A stretch of 46,631 bases of DNA from a virus, in the IMG/VR virus record IMGVR_UViG_3300009420_003532, positions 1-46,631 of that record; one strand, 5' to 3'. The position numbers and the translations under genes are program-made. The notes under the pieces were generated by a model. The model worked only from the letters and a program-made list of their open reading frames with translations, did not search any database and had not been told where the DNA came from. Shown here piece by piece: positions 39,718 through 46,625 of the stretch (position 1 is its first letter; each line of letters starts with the position of its first letter).

Positions 39718-40512
39718 TTAGAAGTTAAAGCTTAGTTTAATAGTTGGAGAAAGCTCTTCTGAGTTAAGGTTATAAGATGCTCCGCCAGTAATATCTGCGC
39801 CACCAAAACCGTAAACATATTCAGCGCCTACATTTTGTAATGCGTCATCGCTATCACCGTTCAAATATCCTACAGCACCGAATGCATTAGCAACAAGTTC
39901 GTAACCAGCTGTTTCAGCATCTACGTCATATGTTAATGCACCACCAAGTGATGCAACACCAAGATCCACGCCGTTAACGCCAGCGCCAACAACGATGTTT
40001 TCTGAGTCTAGGTTATAATCACCGGCTGCAGTGATACCCATCCCTGCAAAGCTACCGAGGGAAAGTGAGCCTTGGACATTGCTAATATCTGTAATATCAG
40101 ATGTGTAATCAGTAAAACCGATGGCAACAGATGCGACCCCCATAGTTACTTGAATTGATTCAGCCATTGCTGGAGCAGCAAGAGTTTGCTCACCTTCAGC
40201 GCCTGGCATTAAGCCATTGTCATCTCCGATTTGCATCGCAAGCGCGCCAACAGTTGTACCGACTGTCCAGTTGTCTAATACAACAGCGTTACCGTCAGAT
40301 GTTGAAAAGTCAAGATCAACTGACGCCATGCCAGCCGCATTAATGCCTAAATCTACACCAGTAGTAGCGCCCCAGTCGCCAGCTGCTGTTTCAGCGAAAC
40401 CAATTGAGAGTTCGCCTGATAGTGTTGGTCCTGTTGGGGCCGGTGTGCCTTCAGCGTATACCGCGTTAGCTAAAACAGTTGTGACTGCTGTTGTGATGAG
40501 TAAATTGCGCAT
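39718..40512 (-). CDS. Outer-membrane porin-like beta-barrel
   Basis: 264 residues from the ATG at 40512 (AAGGAAAG upstream). Signal peptide RNLLITTAVTTVLANAVYA with cleavage before EG. The mature protein is a string of short amphipathic strands with Gly/Ala/Asp loops, as in trimeric or small porins (LSGELSIGFAET ... GVNGVDLGVASLGGALTYD), and it ends in the aromatic SFNF, the signal that outer-membrane barrels use for insertion. No T4 counterpart. Expression of such a barrel could mask or replace a host receptor or alter nutrient uptake. Confidence 0.82.
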   Translation of the reverse strand: MRNLLITTAVTTVLANAVYAEGTPAPTGPTLSGELSIGFAETAAGDWGATTGVDLGINAAGMASVDLDFSTSDGNAVVLDNWTVGTTVGALAMQIGDDNGLMPGAEGEQTLAAPAMAESIQVTMGVASVAIGFTDYTSDITDISNVQGSLSLGSFAGMGITAAGDYNLDSENIVVGAGVNGVDLGVASLGGALTYDVDAETAGYELVANAFGAVGYLNGDSDDALQNVGAEYVYGFGGADITGGASYNLNSEELSPTIKLSFNF

Positions 40513-40596
40513 CTTTATTCTTTCCTTTTGATTTTTAATACTTGTTGTGAATATACACGACTTTTCTGTTGCTAGGTAAGCCGCCAACCCCCTTTG

Positions 40597-40674
40597 TTAG
40601 GCTGCTAAGGCAGCGTAACCAGAAGGTGCAAAGTTATTGTTTGCGTTTAGTAGTTTTGATCTATGCGCGATCAT
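40597..40674 (-). CDS. Tiny coupled ORF downstream of the zinc-ribbon gene
   Basis: 25 residues (MIAHRSKLLNANNNFAPSGY then AALAA). Its ATG overlaps the zinc-ribbon stop as ATGA. Small size makes it uncertain, but the overlap and clean composition favour a real gene. Confidence 0.35.
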   Translation of the reverse strand: MIAHRSKLLNANNNFAPSGYAALAA

Positions 40675-40859
40675 CCGGTAAACTCCACTTTCATCTTCAC
40701 ACCTGTCGATCCTATTTCTGGCCCATCATAATGACATTTTTCCCCACAGTGAGTGCAATATAATTTTGTTGGCTGCCAGTCTTCCATAGTCGCAACTGAC
40801 CACCACCCCTTACAATGAGTGCAAACTAAATGCCATATTATCTCTCTGCTTCGTTCCAT
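40671..40859 (-). CDS. Zinc-ribbon protein
   Basis: 62 residues from the ATG at 40859, starting MERSREIIWHLVCTHCKGWW. Two CxxC pairs (CTHC and CTHC) in a 25-residue span form a zinc ribbon. Trp-rich helices around them (GWWSVATMEDWQP) may bind nucleic acid or protein. Short ribbons of this type are frequent in T4-like phages. The promoter at 40939-40967 is of the early type. Confidence 0.75.
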   Translation of the reverse strand: MERSREIIWHLVCTHCKGWWSVATMEDWQPTKLYCTHCGEKCHYDGPEIGSTGVKMKVEFTG

Positions 40860-40938
40860 AAATGTCCTTATGGTGGACCAGCTCGGTACTGCCCCGAGGT
40901 CCAGAATGTGTCCACGTTGCTTCAACGCTTACTAGTTA

Positions 40939-40967
40939 TATATAACACGGAACAGGAGAATTGTCAA
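40939..40967 (-). promoter_or_regulatory. sigma70-type promoter upstream of the zinc-ribbon gene
   Basis: TTGACA (40967-40962), 17 bases, TATATA (40944-40939) on the minus strand, 79 bases upstream of the ATG. Confidence 0.65.
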
Positions 40968-41009
40968 CATATAAAAAAAGTATATTACAGTGTAACTTTT
41001 TTGTACCTA

Positions 41010-41198
41010 TCAAGATGCTTCTCTAAACATCGTTTTTCTACCTTCTATACCTATTTGAGTGTCATATATATCTTTTAGCGCTATTTGCATTACACTGGCA
41101 AGCATTAATATCTCTTCATTGCTATCACACATCATAATAGCCTTATCAATCGGCCGCCTGAGTTCTATCATACGCAATTTTACTTTATCATCATCCAT
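41010..41198 (-). CDS. Small helical protein of a conserved T4-like type
   Basis: 62 residues from the ATG at 41198, which overlaps the KdsB stop. DDDKVKLRMIELRRPIDKAI then MMCDSNEEILMLASVMQIAL is a two-helix pattern shared, as I recall, with small marine phage proteins. Unknown function. Confidence 0.6.
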   Translation of the reverse strand: MDDDKVKLRMIELRRPIDKAIMMCDSNEEILMLASVMQIALKDIYDTQIGIEGRKTMFREAS

Positions 41199-41862
41199 TC
41201 CATCTCTCCGCATCTTCTGGGGCGTTTATTTCTATTCCGTTAAACTCAGTTGGAAATACTCCAATGTCCCATCCGTTTTTAAGCCACCGTATTTGCTCTA
41301 AAGCTTCAACCCGTTCTTCCTTAGTATTGGTGAGACCGGGATACATTTCCAATGCCCATCGTTTATATCCATATATACCTAAGTGGTGATCACCATAACC
41401 AGTGATACCTCTTCCAAACCATAGACATTTATCAGCTGCTCTTACTAGCTTAACAGTATTAGGATCATTCTGCAACTCGGGTGGCATTATTGCGCACATA
41501 GTTGTTACGTTGTAGTTTTGCAAATGCCACTCAGTCTTTTCAATCATGTGTTGAGTTACATCAGGCATATCCCCCTGGACATTGATAAACTTATCATAGC
41601 TACTAAAGAAAGAGTTCTTGATAGCACCTGCGCATCGTGCTGTGCCATTTTCATATTCACCCTCTTCAATCCAACACTTGCTCGATCCAAATAAATTAAA
41701 CACTCTCAGATCATCTGTAAGTACATATGTATCTAGACCTGACTTCTTGCACTCATCATATACTCGTTGTATCATGGGGACACCGCCAAGCAGAGTCAAA
41801 GGTTTACCTGGAAATCGCGTGCTTGCAAATCTAGCCGGTATCAGTATTGCCGTTTTAGTCAT
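41191..41862 (-). CDS. kdsB: CMP-Kdo synthetase (KdsB)
   Basis: 223 residues. It activates Kdo to CMP-Kdo with CTP. The start TAILIPARFASTRFPGKPL is the family signature with the CTP-binding loop, followed by VYDECKKSG, NGTARCAGA, KFINVQGDMPDV (the D of the metal site) and HLGIYGYKRWAL. Slightly shorter than bacterial KdsB (about 250). It may feed the GT29-like transferases. A four-base overlap couples it to the preceding gene. Confidence 0.93.
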   Translation of the reverse strand: MTKTAILIPARFASTRFPGKPLTLLGGVPMIQRVYDECKKSGLDTYVLTDDLRVFNLFGSSKCWIEEGEYENGTARCAGAIKNSFFSSYDKFINVQGDMPDVTQHMIEKTEWHLQNYNVTTMCAIMPPELQNDPNTVKLVRAADKCLWFGRGITGYGDHHLGIYGYKRWALEMYPGLTNTKEERVEALEQIRWLKNGWDIGVFPTEFNGIEINAPEDAERWNG

Positions 41863-42002
41863 TGCTTTTTTACATCCATGTTATAGTGTTCGTGGTTCTC
41901 GGTATGATTATCTATTAAACGTTGTATAAACCAATACGGAAGCAAGGAAATTATTATCCAAACACTCCAGAATATTAAATTCCATAAAATTATATCAAAC
42001 AT
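41859..42002 (-). CDS. Small membrane protein between kdsA and kdsB
   Basis: 47 residues. A hydrophobic first half (IILWNLIFWSVWIIISLLPY) with a polar His/Asn-rich end. Its stop overlaps the kdsB start as ATGA, and GGAG lies upstream of the ATG at 42002. Unknown function; inner-membrane by composition. Confidence 0.6.
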   Translation of the reverse strand: MFDIILWNLIFWSVWIIISLLPYWFIQRLIDNHTENHEHYNMDVKKQ

Positions 42003-42035
42003 TAGTTATCTCCAAAACCTTCTGAAGGGTTAGCA

Positions 42036-42857
42036 TCATTTTCCACACCTTTTACAACGTTGATGCGCTTCGTTATTATCAGGTTCTAATGCTTTGCTAA
42101 TCTTAACGATATCACGCACAACTTTTTCAAAGTCATCTAAGCGTAGCATATTAGGCCCATCGGATGGGGCGTTATCGGGATCCGGGTGCACCTCTAAGAA
42201 GAAGTCAGTAATACCCAAAGCAGCAGCAGAACGAGTGAGACCTGGCACGTAAGCACGATTCCCACCAGAACTTTTACCGCTTCCACCAGGTTTTTGGCAC
42301 GAGTGTGTCGCATCAAATACGATCGGAACGCTAAAGTTATCAAGCATGTACTGAATGCCGTTAAAATCAACCACAAGGTTATTATATCCAAAACTAGTTC
42401 CCCTTTCAGTAATCCACACTTCTTTTGCTACGCTGGTCTTACTCAAGATACCACTAACATCCCACGGAGCAAGAAATTGACCCTTCTTAATATTAACAAT
42501 TTTATCCGTCTCACAAGCAGCTTCTAGTAAATCTGTCTGACGACACAGAAATGCTGGGATTTGTAGTACATCTACAGCATCGTTAAATTGTCTTGTAATG
42601 CGATGTACTTGTGTCTTATCATGCACGTCAGTTAGCGTCTTTACATTTAGTGTTTCTTTAATAACCGAAAAATCGCGTAGTGTGGTTCCTATGCCAACGC
42701 CGCGCTGGCCTTCAATACTAGTGCGGTTAGCTTTATCATAGCTGGCTTTAAAAATATATTCAACACCATATTTTGCACAAGTATCAGCGCAATGTTTAGC
42801 AATATCTAATGACATTGATAAGTTTTCGTGTTGGCAAGGACCTGCAATAATTCTCAT
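42036..42857 (-). CDS. kdsA: Kdo-8-phosphate synthase (KdsA)
   Basis: 273 residues. It condenses phosphoenolpyruvate and arabinose-5-phosphate. Landmarks are IAGPCQHENLS (the PEP-binding start), FKASYDKANRTS, TDVHDKTQV, LQIPAFLCRQTDLL, NIKKGQFLAPWD and VFDATHSCQKPGG, all in family order; FLEVHPDPDNAPSDGPNML closes the barrel. The C-terminal tail RCKRCGK with two Cys is unusual. The phage lacks a visible KdsC or KdsD, so the host would supply these steps. Confidence 0.94.
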   Translation of the reverse strand: MRIIAGPCQHENLSMSLDIAKHCADTCAKYGVEYIFKASYDKANRTSIEGQRGVGIGTTLRDFSVIKETLNVKTLTDVHDKTQVHRITRQFNDAVDVLQIPAFLCRQTDLLEAACETDKIVNIKKGQFLAPWDVSGILSKTSVAKEVWITERGTSFGYNNLVVDFNGIQYMLDNFSVPIVFDATHSCQKPGGSGKSSGGNRAYVPGLTRSAAALGITDFFLEVHPDPDNAPSDGPNMLRLDDFEKVVRDIVKISKALEPDNNEAHQRCKRCGK

Positions 42858-43217
42858 TTACTTTCCCTTAACTTCAGTGCCACTTGTGCGACGGACAATG
42901 TCATTATGATTAAATTCTGCCCAGTACAATTCAAAAGCAACGCCGTCTTCTAAACCTTCGAACTGATGAATCTTACCAGGCTTCACTTGTGTAAAGTCTC
43001 CTGCGTTAAGAATAGTTTCATCAACTAGGCCTTGGTCGTCTTGCCATACGCGCACAATCATTTGGCCCGATTCTACATAGAAACCATTCCATTTAAACTC
43101 GTGTGCATGTTCTGAACACTTGTATCCTGCATTAAATTCAATGCGGTGAAACTCTAATACACCATTTGCATGAATCAATTCAGTGCCACCCCAAATTTTA
43201 CCAGCCTTTACACCCAT
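42858..43217 (-). CDS. Cupin-fold protein
   Basis: 119 residues from the ATG at 43217 (GAGGAG upstream). The metal-binding core is H-x-H in CSEHAHEFKWNGFYVESGQM and a later GDFTQVKPGKIHQFEG, the two cupin motifs. It precedes kdsA directly in the transcript. Could be a sugar isomerase or a small-molecule sensor in the glycan pathway. Substrate not determined. Confidence 0.82.
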   Translation of the reverse strand: MGVKAGKIWGGTELIHANGVLEFHRIEFNAGYKCSEHAHEFKWNGFYVESGQMIVRVWQDDQGLVDETILNAGDFTQVKPGKIHQFEGLEDGVAFELYWAEFNHNDIVRRTSGTEVKGK

Positions 43218-43293
43218 GTTTTTCTCCTCAAAAATAAAAAAAAGGTTAACCATTGACCTTTGCGGGTTTATTACGGAACCACCCGATTACTAA

Positions 43294-43800
43294 TTAATTT
43301 AAAGACATCTGAATGCGAACTTTTTGTCCTAAAACATACCGCTTAGTGGTTTCTTGCGTATAGGATGATCCGTTGTATTCATACCGAATAGTATAGCTAT
43401 AAATCGTCGGTTCATTTACACGCACCGCCACGTTGTCACACTGCTCCTGAATACGATATCCTGTAACTTCCTGGACGCGCCTATTTGATGCTTGGTTTGC
43501 ACCAAAGATTGCGCCTAATCCGGTCATAACATCTTTGCCGTTTCCGTTGCCAAACTGATTACCAACAGCAGCGCCTATGATACCACCGATGAGAGCATCC
43601 GCGCCTGAACCTTGAACAACACGTTCTCTGTATATGGGAACTTCAACGTTATAGCATTCTTTATCATATTGAGTTACGTAATTATTTTTATACATCGGAT
43701 TAACTGATGTAATTGTAGCATAATTATTTTCTCCTGCAAAAGAAAGTGTTGGCAAGATTGAAATTGCGCAGACCGCAACAGTAGTTTTTATATTCATCAT
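43294..43800 (-). CDS. Secreted glycine-zipper protein
   Basis: 168 residues. Signal peptide (TTVAVCAISILPTLSFA). The middle ALIGGIIGAAVGNQFGNGNG and GLGAIFGANQ form a glycine-zipper 2TM segment, like the Rickettsia 17-kDa antigen family. Cys pair in EQCDNV and KECYNV may pair. Envelope-located by inference. The two Met at the start give a choice of 43800 or 43797. A sigma70-type promoter lies upstream. Confidence 0.78.
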   Translation of the reverse strand: MMNIKTTVAVCAISILPTLSFAGENNYATITSVNPMYKNNYVTQYDKECYNVEVPIYRERVVQGSGADALIGGIIGAAVGNQFGNGNGKDVMTGLGAIFGANQASNRRVQEVTGYRIQEQCDNVAVRVNEPTIYSYTIRYEYNGSSYTQETTKRYVLGQKVRIQMSLN

Positions 43801-43822
43801 TGTGATTCTCCTTGTAATTTAT

Positions 43823-43851
43823 ATAATACACTGTAATATACTAAATGTCAA
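43823..43851 (-). promoter_or_regulatory. sigma70-type promoter upstream of the glycine-zipper gene
   Basis: TTGACA (43851-43846), 17 bases, TATTAT (43828-43823) on the minus strand. The -35 box overlaps the stop of the upstream gene. Confidence 0.7.
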
Positions 43852-44327
43852 TAAAAATTATTAGCATAATGATCAGCTCCAGCGATCGCAGCTAGAACAT
43901 TTGGCTTTAGCTTTATATTTTTTTCATCAAGGCCAGTTACTCCTAGCACATAACCCGCTGCTTGTTGGGCTACACAGTTAGATCCATGAATTGGATTTGT
44001 ATTAACATCAAGGTGTATTTCTACGTTAAACTCATCGATAAACGGAACTAACTGTGTGTATAATTCACAAGATTTCATTACCTCATTCATTAACCTTAGA
44101 GAAGGCCTGTTCTTTTTTACGTCGTAATCTTTTTCAATAGATTTTTGTTTAAACACTTTACAACCATGCTGGCCATTCATATGCACTACACAAACAGATG
44201 CGTATTTTGCGTACCAATCACCGTCTTTATTAAAACGAACAGAATCAGTTCCTATATATATTTGGGTGTTTTCGTCTAAAGAATATAATAAATTAACTAA
44301 CTTTTCAATTTGGTTTTGATCAAACAC
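43848..44327 (-). CDS. RNase H-like protein of the DUF458/YkuK type
   Basis: 159 residues. QIYIGTDSVRF has the first-strand Asp of the RNase H fold, and the GDWYAKYASVCVVHMNGQHG and EKDYDVKKNRPSLRLMNEV blocks match YkuK-like proteins. VEIHLDVNTNP and the final GADHYAN supply further acidic or His residues. Such proteins occur in marine T4-like phages, as I recall. Nuclease activity not proven. Confidence 0.72.
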   Translation of the reverse strand: MFDQNQIEKLVNLLYSLDENTQIYIGTDSVRFNKDGDWYAKYASVCVVHMNGQHGCKVFKQKSIEKDYDVKKNRPSLRLMNEVMKSCELYTQLVPFIDEFNVEIHLDVNTNPIHGSNCVAQQAAGYVLGVTGLDEKNIKLKPNVLAAIAGADHYANNFY

Positions 44328-44559
44328 TTTTCAATTTCCTGTTAGAAATATATGCGCCCTCAGGTTGTTTCATCGACTCCAGTAATTCATAAAACATAGG
44401 GGCGGACATTACAACAAAATCGTAGGAATCTTCAGTTGGATCAAATTGTCTAATATAGACTTCAGTTTCATCCATGAAGATTCCAATATCTTCGTATTGT
44501 CCTTCGTCGTCAAGTATTGTTATAATCGTTTCGTCGAAATCCATTTCATTAGTAAACAC
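44320..44559 (-). CDS. Small acidic conserved phage protein
   Basis: 79 residues. FDETIITILDDEGQYEDIGI then EVYIRQFDPTEDSYDFVVMS and MFYELLESMKQPEGAY form a compact acidic alpha/beta protein. I recall homologous proteins in marine T4-like phages. Overlaps its downstream neighbour by eight bases. Unknown function. Confidence 0.65.
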   Translation of the reverse strand: MFTNEMDFDETIITILDDEGQYEDIGIFMDETEVYIRQFDPTEDSYDFVVMSAPMFYELLESMKQPEGAYISNRKLKSV

Positions 44560-44786
44560 TAAGGTAAATTCCTTCGCTTCTTTTTTTGTTTTTCTAAAAT
44601 TCTTCTAGTGCGTAATCTAGCACTTGCTTCTTGTTGTTCTTTTAATAAACAAAATTGTTTAACTATTTTTGTTTCTTTACGCCTAATGCGCGCGGTCACG
44701 GATTTTTTGATGCGGTCAGCTCGTGTTGGCTTATCAATTATTGTTCCAATTGGTTCAATATTAACGTCGATTTCTGTTCCTAGCAT
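44559..44786 (-). CDS. Small basic protein
   Basis: 75 residues. A short N-terminal beta part (DVNIEPIGTIIDKPT) then a very basic helix (ARIRRKETKIVKQFC ... LRTRRILEKQKKKRR). A nucleic-acid or ribosome binder by composition. It overlaps the next gene by one base. The 180-base gap upstream holds no gene that I see, only a CACCC/GGGTG hairpin near 44945. Confidence 0.55.
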   Translation of the reverse strand: MLGTEIDVNIEPIGTIIDKPTRADRIKKSVTARIRRKETKIVKQFCLLKEQQEASARLRTRRILEKQKKKRRNLP

Positions 44787-44966
44787 TGTTGTACCCTCTT
44801 TTAAAAAGTTTGATAAAAAATAAAGTTAAGTTTAATTCCTGTTTATTAATATATCCCTTCCGTGCGCACTCTGTTTACAGATTTATTTATTCTAATTGGA
44901 CCCTTATTCATTATCCGATTGCTCGGCAGTCTATATCAGGTCTCACCCGCTGGAGGGTGTAGTGTT

Positions 44967-45043
44967 TGGTATGGGTGGTGGGATTCGAACCCACACTGTT
45001 AAGATTTTAAGTCTCCTGTCTCCTACCGTTGGACTACACCCAC
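44967..45043 (-). tRNA. tRNA with UAA anticodon (Leu codon UUA) but class I shape
   Basis: Acceptor GTGGGTG pairs with CACCCAT, then ACCA is encoded. The T-arm is GTGGG-TTCGAAT-CCCAC. The anticodon loop CTTAAAA gives UAA between AGA and TCT. A leucine tRNA should have a long variable arm and this one has only five bases, so its amino acid is open. Confidence 0.75.
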
Positions 45044-45142
45044 AAATGATATCATGATATTACTAATACCCCATTTAGGTTAATAAATGATATCATAGTA
45101 TCATTTATTAACGTCTGTACTCATTCCAACATGATGACAAAC

Positions 45143-45219
45143 TGGTGGGTCCTCCGAGACTCGAACTCGGAACCGTTCCGTTATGAGCGGAAAGCTCTAA
45201 CCAATTGAGCTAAGGACCC
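45143..45219 (-). tRNA. tRNA-Met (CAU)
   Basis: All arms pair: GGGTCCT/AGGACCC, GCTC/GAGC, TTCCG/CGGAA, CCGAG/CTCGG, ACCA encoded. Loop CTCATAA gives anticodon CAU. Could also be the Ile-CAU type if modified by TilS. Confidence 0.88.
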
Positions 45220-45227
45220 ATGTTGTT

Positions 45228-45301
45228 TGGAGCGGGTAAGGAGAATCGAACTCCTATCAACAGCTTGGAAGGCTACCGCATTACCACTATGCTATACCCG
45301 C
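45228..45301 (-). tRNA. tRNA-Gly (UCC)
   Basis: GCGGGTA acceptor with a matching 3' end TACCCGC and TCCA. Loop CTTCCAA gives UCC. T-arm GGAG-TTCGATT-CTCC. Confidence 0.88.
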
Positions 45302-45312
45302 AAAATACTTTA

Positions 45313-45389
45313 TGGTGGTCCCTATAGGATTCGAACCTATGACCTGCACTTTAGAAGAGAGCTGCTCTATCCGGCTGAGCTAAGGAACC
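45313..45389 (-). tRNA. tRNA-Arg (UCU)
   Basis: GGTTCCT/AGGGACC acceptor with ACCA, D-arm GCTC/GAGC, loop CTTCTAA giving UCU (AGA codons), T-arm ATAGG-TTCGAAT-CCTAT. One mismatch in the anticodon stem. Confidence 0.85.
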
Positions 45390-45414
45390 ATCAAAAAATA
45401 TTTACTATAATACT

Positions 45415-45443
45415 ATATTAACATGCGTTGTTAAAAATGTCAA
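45415..45443 (-). promoter_or_regulatory. sigma70-type promoter upstream of the tRNA-Arg end of the cluster
   Basis: TTGACA (45443-45438), 17 bases, TAATAT (45420-45415) on the minus strand, 26 bases upstream of the tRNA-Arg 5' end. It can drive the four tRNAs at 44967-45389. Confidence 0.7.
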
Positions 45444-45483
45444 TAGTTGTTTACAGAAATTGTGCTATTAGTGTTGTTATATT

Positions 45484-45567
45484 TGGTACCTGGCTGAGGA
45501 GTTGAACCTCACTGTAGTAATGGCATGACGCCTAGATGCCGGGCACTACATGCAGACCCGCGCCGGT
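45484..45567 (-). tRNA. tRNA-like element, irregular
   Basis: It has a good T-arm (TGAGG-TTCAACT-CCTCA), an encoded ACCA end and an acceptor that pairs only with a bulge (ACCGGC against GCC-A-GGT). A GGCAT/ATGCC stem carries a nine-base loop, so no clean anticodon can be read. Degenerate tRNA or a tRNA mimic. Confidence 0.4.
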
Positions 45568-45571
45568 ATAA

Positions 45572-45757
45572 TTATTTTTTTCTATTTGCGCCGCGACGCA
45601 TATTACGCAGCCAATGAGCGCGTTCTTTTTTCTGCTTATTTGTTGTATTATTATAGATTTTATCTAATTCAGCAAGTGTCGCTCCGTCAGGAATACCGTA
45701 ATTATTGTGTGTAGTAGGCGCAGCTTCTACATTTAAATATTCTTTAAAAGATTTCAT
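45572..45757 (-). CDS. Leader-tagged small basic peptide
   Basis: 61 residues starting MKSFKEYLNVEAAPTTHNN. The leader is the same M-K-S-F-K type as the internal-protein genes at 8629-11968, with a possible cut after NVE before Ala. The remainder is helical and basic (KQKKERAHWLRNMRRGANRKK). It lies alone between tRNA-like genes with its own late promoter 20 bases upstream and AAGGAG in front. Probable capsid-packaged peptide. Confidence 0.7.
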   Translation of the reverse strand: MKSFKEYLNVEAAPTTHNNYGIPDGATLAELDKIYNNTTNKQKKERAHWLRNMRRGANRKK

Positions 45758-45776
45758 AATAGGACTCCTTTAATAA

Positions 45777-45784
45777 TATTTATA
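45777..45784 (-). promoter_or_regulatory. T4-type late promoter
   Basis: TATAAATA on the minus strand, 20 bases upstream of the ATG at 45757. Confidence 0.72.
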
Positions 45785-45924
45785 ATTTAATTCCAATAAC
45801 ATATTATTAAGCAGTTTAAGGTCCTGCTTAGGACATCCTGGGCACCATTCATTTAATTATTTTAAGAGAGAAATGAAACTCTAAAACGTGTACGCGCTAA
45901 CGGCTTACACAGCCGGGATATTTT

Positions 45925-46002
45925 TGGTCTCTCGGGCTGGAGTTGAACCAGCGTTCTCCTGGTCCCAAACCAGGCGGATTAACCAGACTTTCCTACCGAG
46001 AG
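45925..46002 (-). tRNA. tRNA-Pro (UGG)
   Basis: CTCTCGG/CCGAGAG acceptor with ACCA, anticodon stem CCTGG/CCAGG around TTTGGGA (UGG), T-arm GCTGG-TTCAACT-CCAGC. All stems pair. Confidence 0.9.
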
Positions 46003-46010
46003 GTTATCTT

Positions 46011-46099
46011 TGGAACCGTTATCGAGAATTGAACTCGAGTCTTCCTATATCCTACTAGTATACTTGCAATAGGTAGCACTACCACTGTGCTATAACGGT
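46011..46099 (-). tRNA. tRNA-like element with GCA region and extra loop
   Basis: ACCGTTA/TAACGGT acceptor with TCCA, D-arm GCAC/GTGC and T-arm TCGAG-TTCAATT-CTCGA all pair. The anticodon region reads TTGCAAG, which would give GCA (Cys), but the flanking CCTAT/ATAGG stem encloses 20 bases instead of seven. Either an insertion or an unusual long arm. Confidence 0.55.
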
Positions 46100-46104
46100 A
46101 TAAA

Positions 46105-46395
46105 ATTACGTGGCTCTAGGGCAAATTTATTAATAGTCCCTAGCGCCGACAGTCACTATGTGATCTGTACCTCATCGTCATTGGTACGAGCGCTGTCTTT
46201 TAAGACTACTTACTACTGCACCCCTTGAATCATCGTCACTTTCAGTACACTCGATCTTACTGGTGTTGCCGCTATAGCAGCTCACATGCGATCACCTTAC
46301 CGGTAACTTTCTTTAGCTTCAAACACATTTGGAACATTTTTCTCTGGGGGGATCAATCCCCGCGAGTGTTCGGATGCAGCAGAAAATAGTCTTCT
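46105..46395 (-). ncRNA. Structured non-coding region of unknown type
   Basis: About 290 bases without a supported gene. On the minus strand it opens with a GGGGA-TTGA-TCCCC hairpin flanked by CTC/GAG, contains a TGACGATGA element twice near GTAC, a GTACC/GGTAC hairpin, and ends in a long stem CTAGGG/CCCTAG extended by GGC/GCC. It sits between a secreted-peptide gene and the tRNAs. I do not recognise it as tmRNA or another known RNA. Confidence 0.4.
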
Positions 46396-46397
46396 TT

Positions 46398-46625
46398 TTA
46401 TCGTTTGCAAGTTACTTCATATACAGTTGCATAGTTAGCCGCTGCCGTTAAATAAAATTGCGCTTTTTTTTCATCCTTTGATTTCCAAGCCTTATCAGCT
46501 AAGTCAAGAAACAATCCAATCGCATCATACATCGGTTTGCAAAATTCTTTTGGGTATTGTCCTTCAGCAAAACTAGTTGTTGGTATAGCTATTGATATTG
46601 CTAGTATTGTTATTAGTTTTTTCAT
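46398..46625 (-). CDS. Small secreted protein
   Basis: 75 residues with a signal peptide (KLITILAISIAIPTTSFA) and a mature helical domain with two Cys (FCKPMYDAIGLFLDLADKAW and VTCKR), which could form a disulfide. The 5' end is at the edge of the window but the ATG is present. Function unknown. Confidence 0.65.
   Translation of the reverse strand: MKKLITILAISIAIPTTSFAEGQYPKEFCKPMYDAIGLFLDLADKAWKSKDEKKAQFYLTAAANYATVYEVTCKR

Noticed and set aside
44880-44895. AATAAATA match as a late promoter for the 44559-44786 gene
   Set aside because: One mismatch in an AT-rich stretch and nearly 100 bases from the start codon; too weak to call.
44823-44966. Possible further tRNA before the UAA tRNA
   Set aside because: There is a CACCC/GGGTG hairpin but no T-arm or acceptor that pairs.
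45227-45421. Plus-strand frame across tRNA-Gly and tRNA-Arg
   Set aside because: It is read through the reverse complement of two tRNAs; the apparent protein is a known artefact of such clusters.
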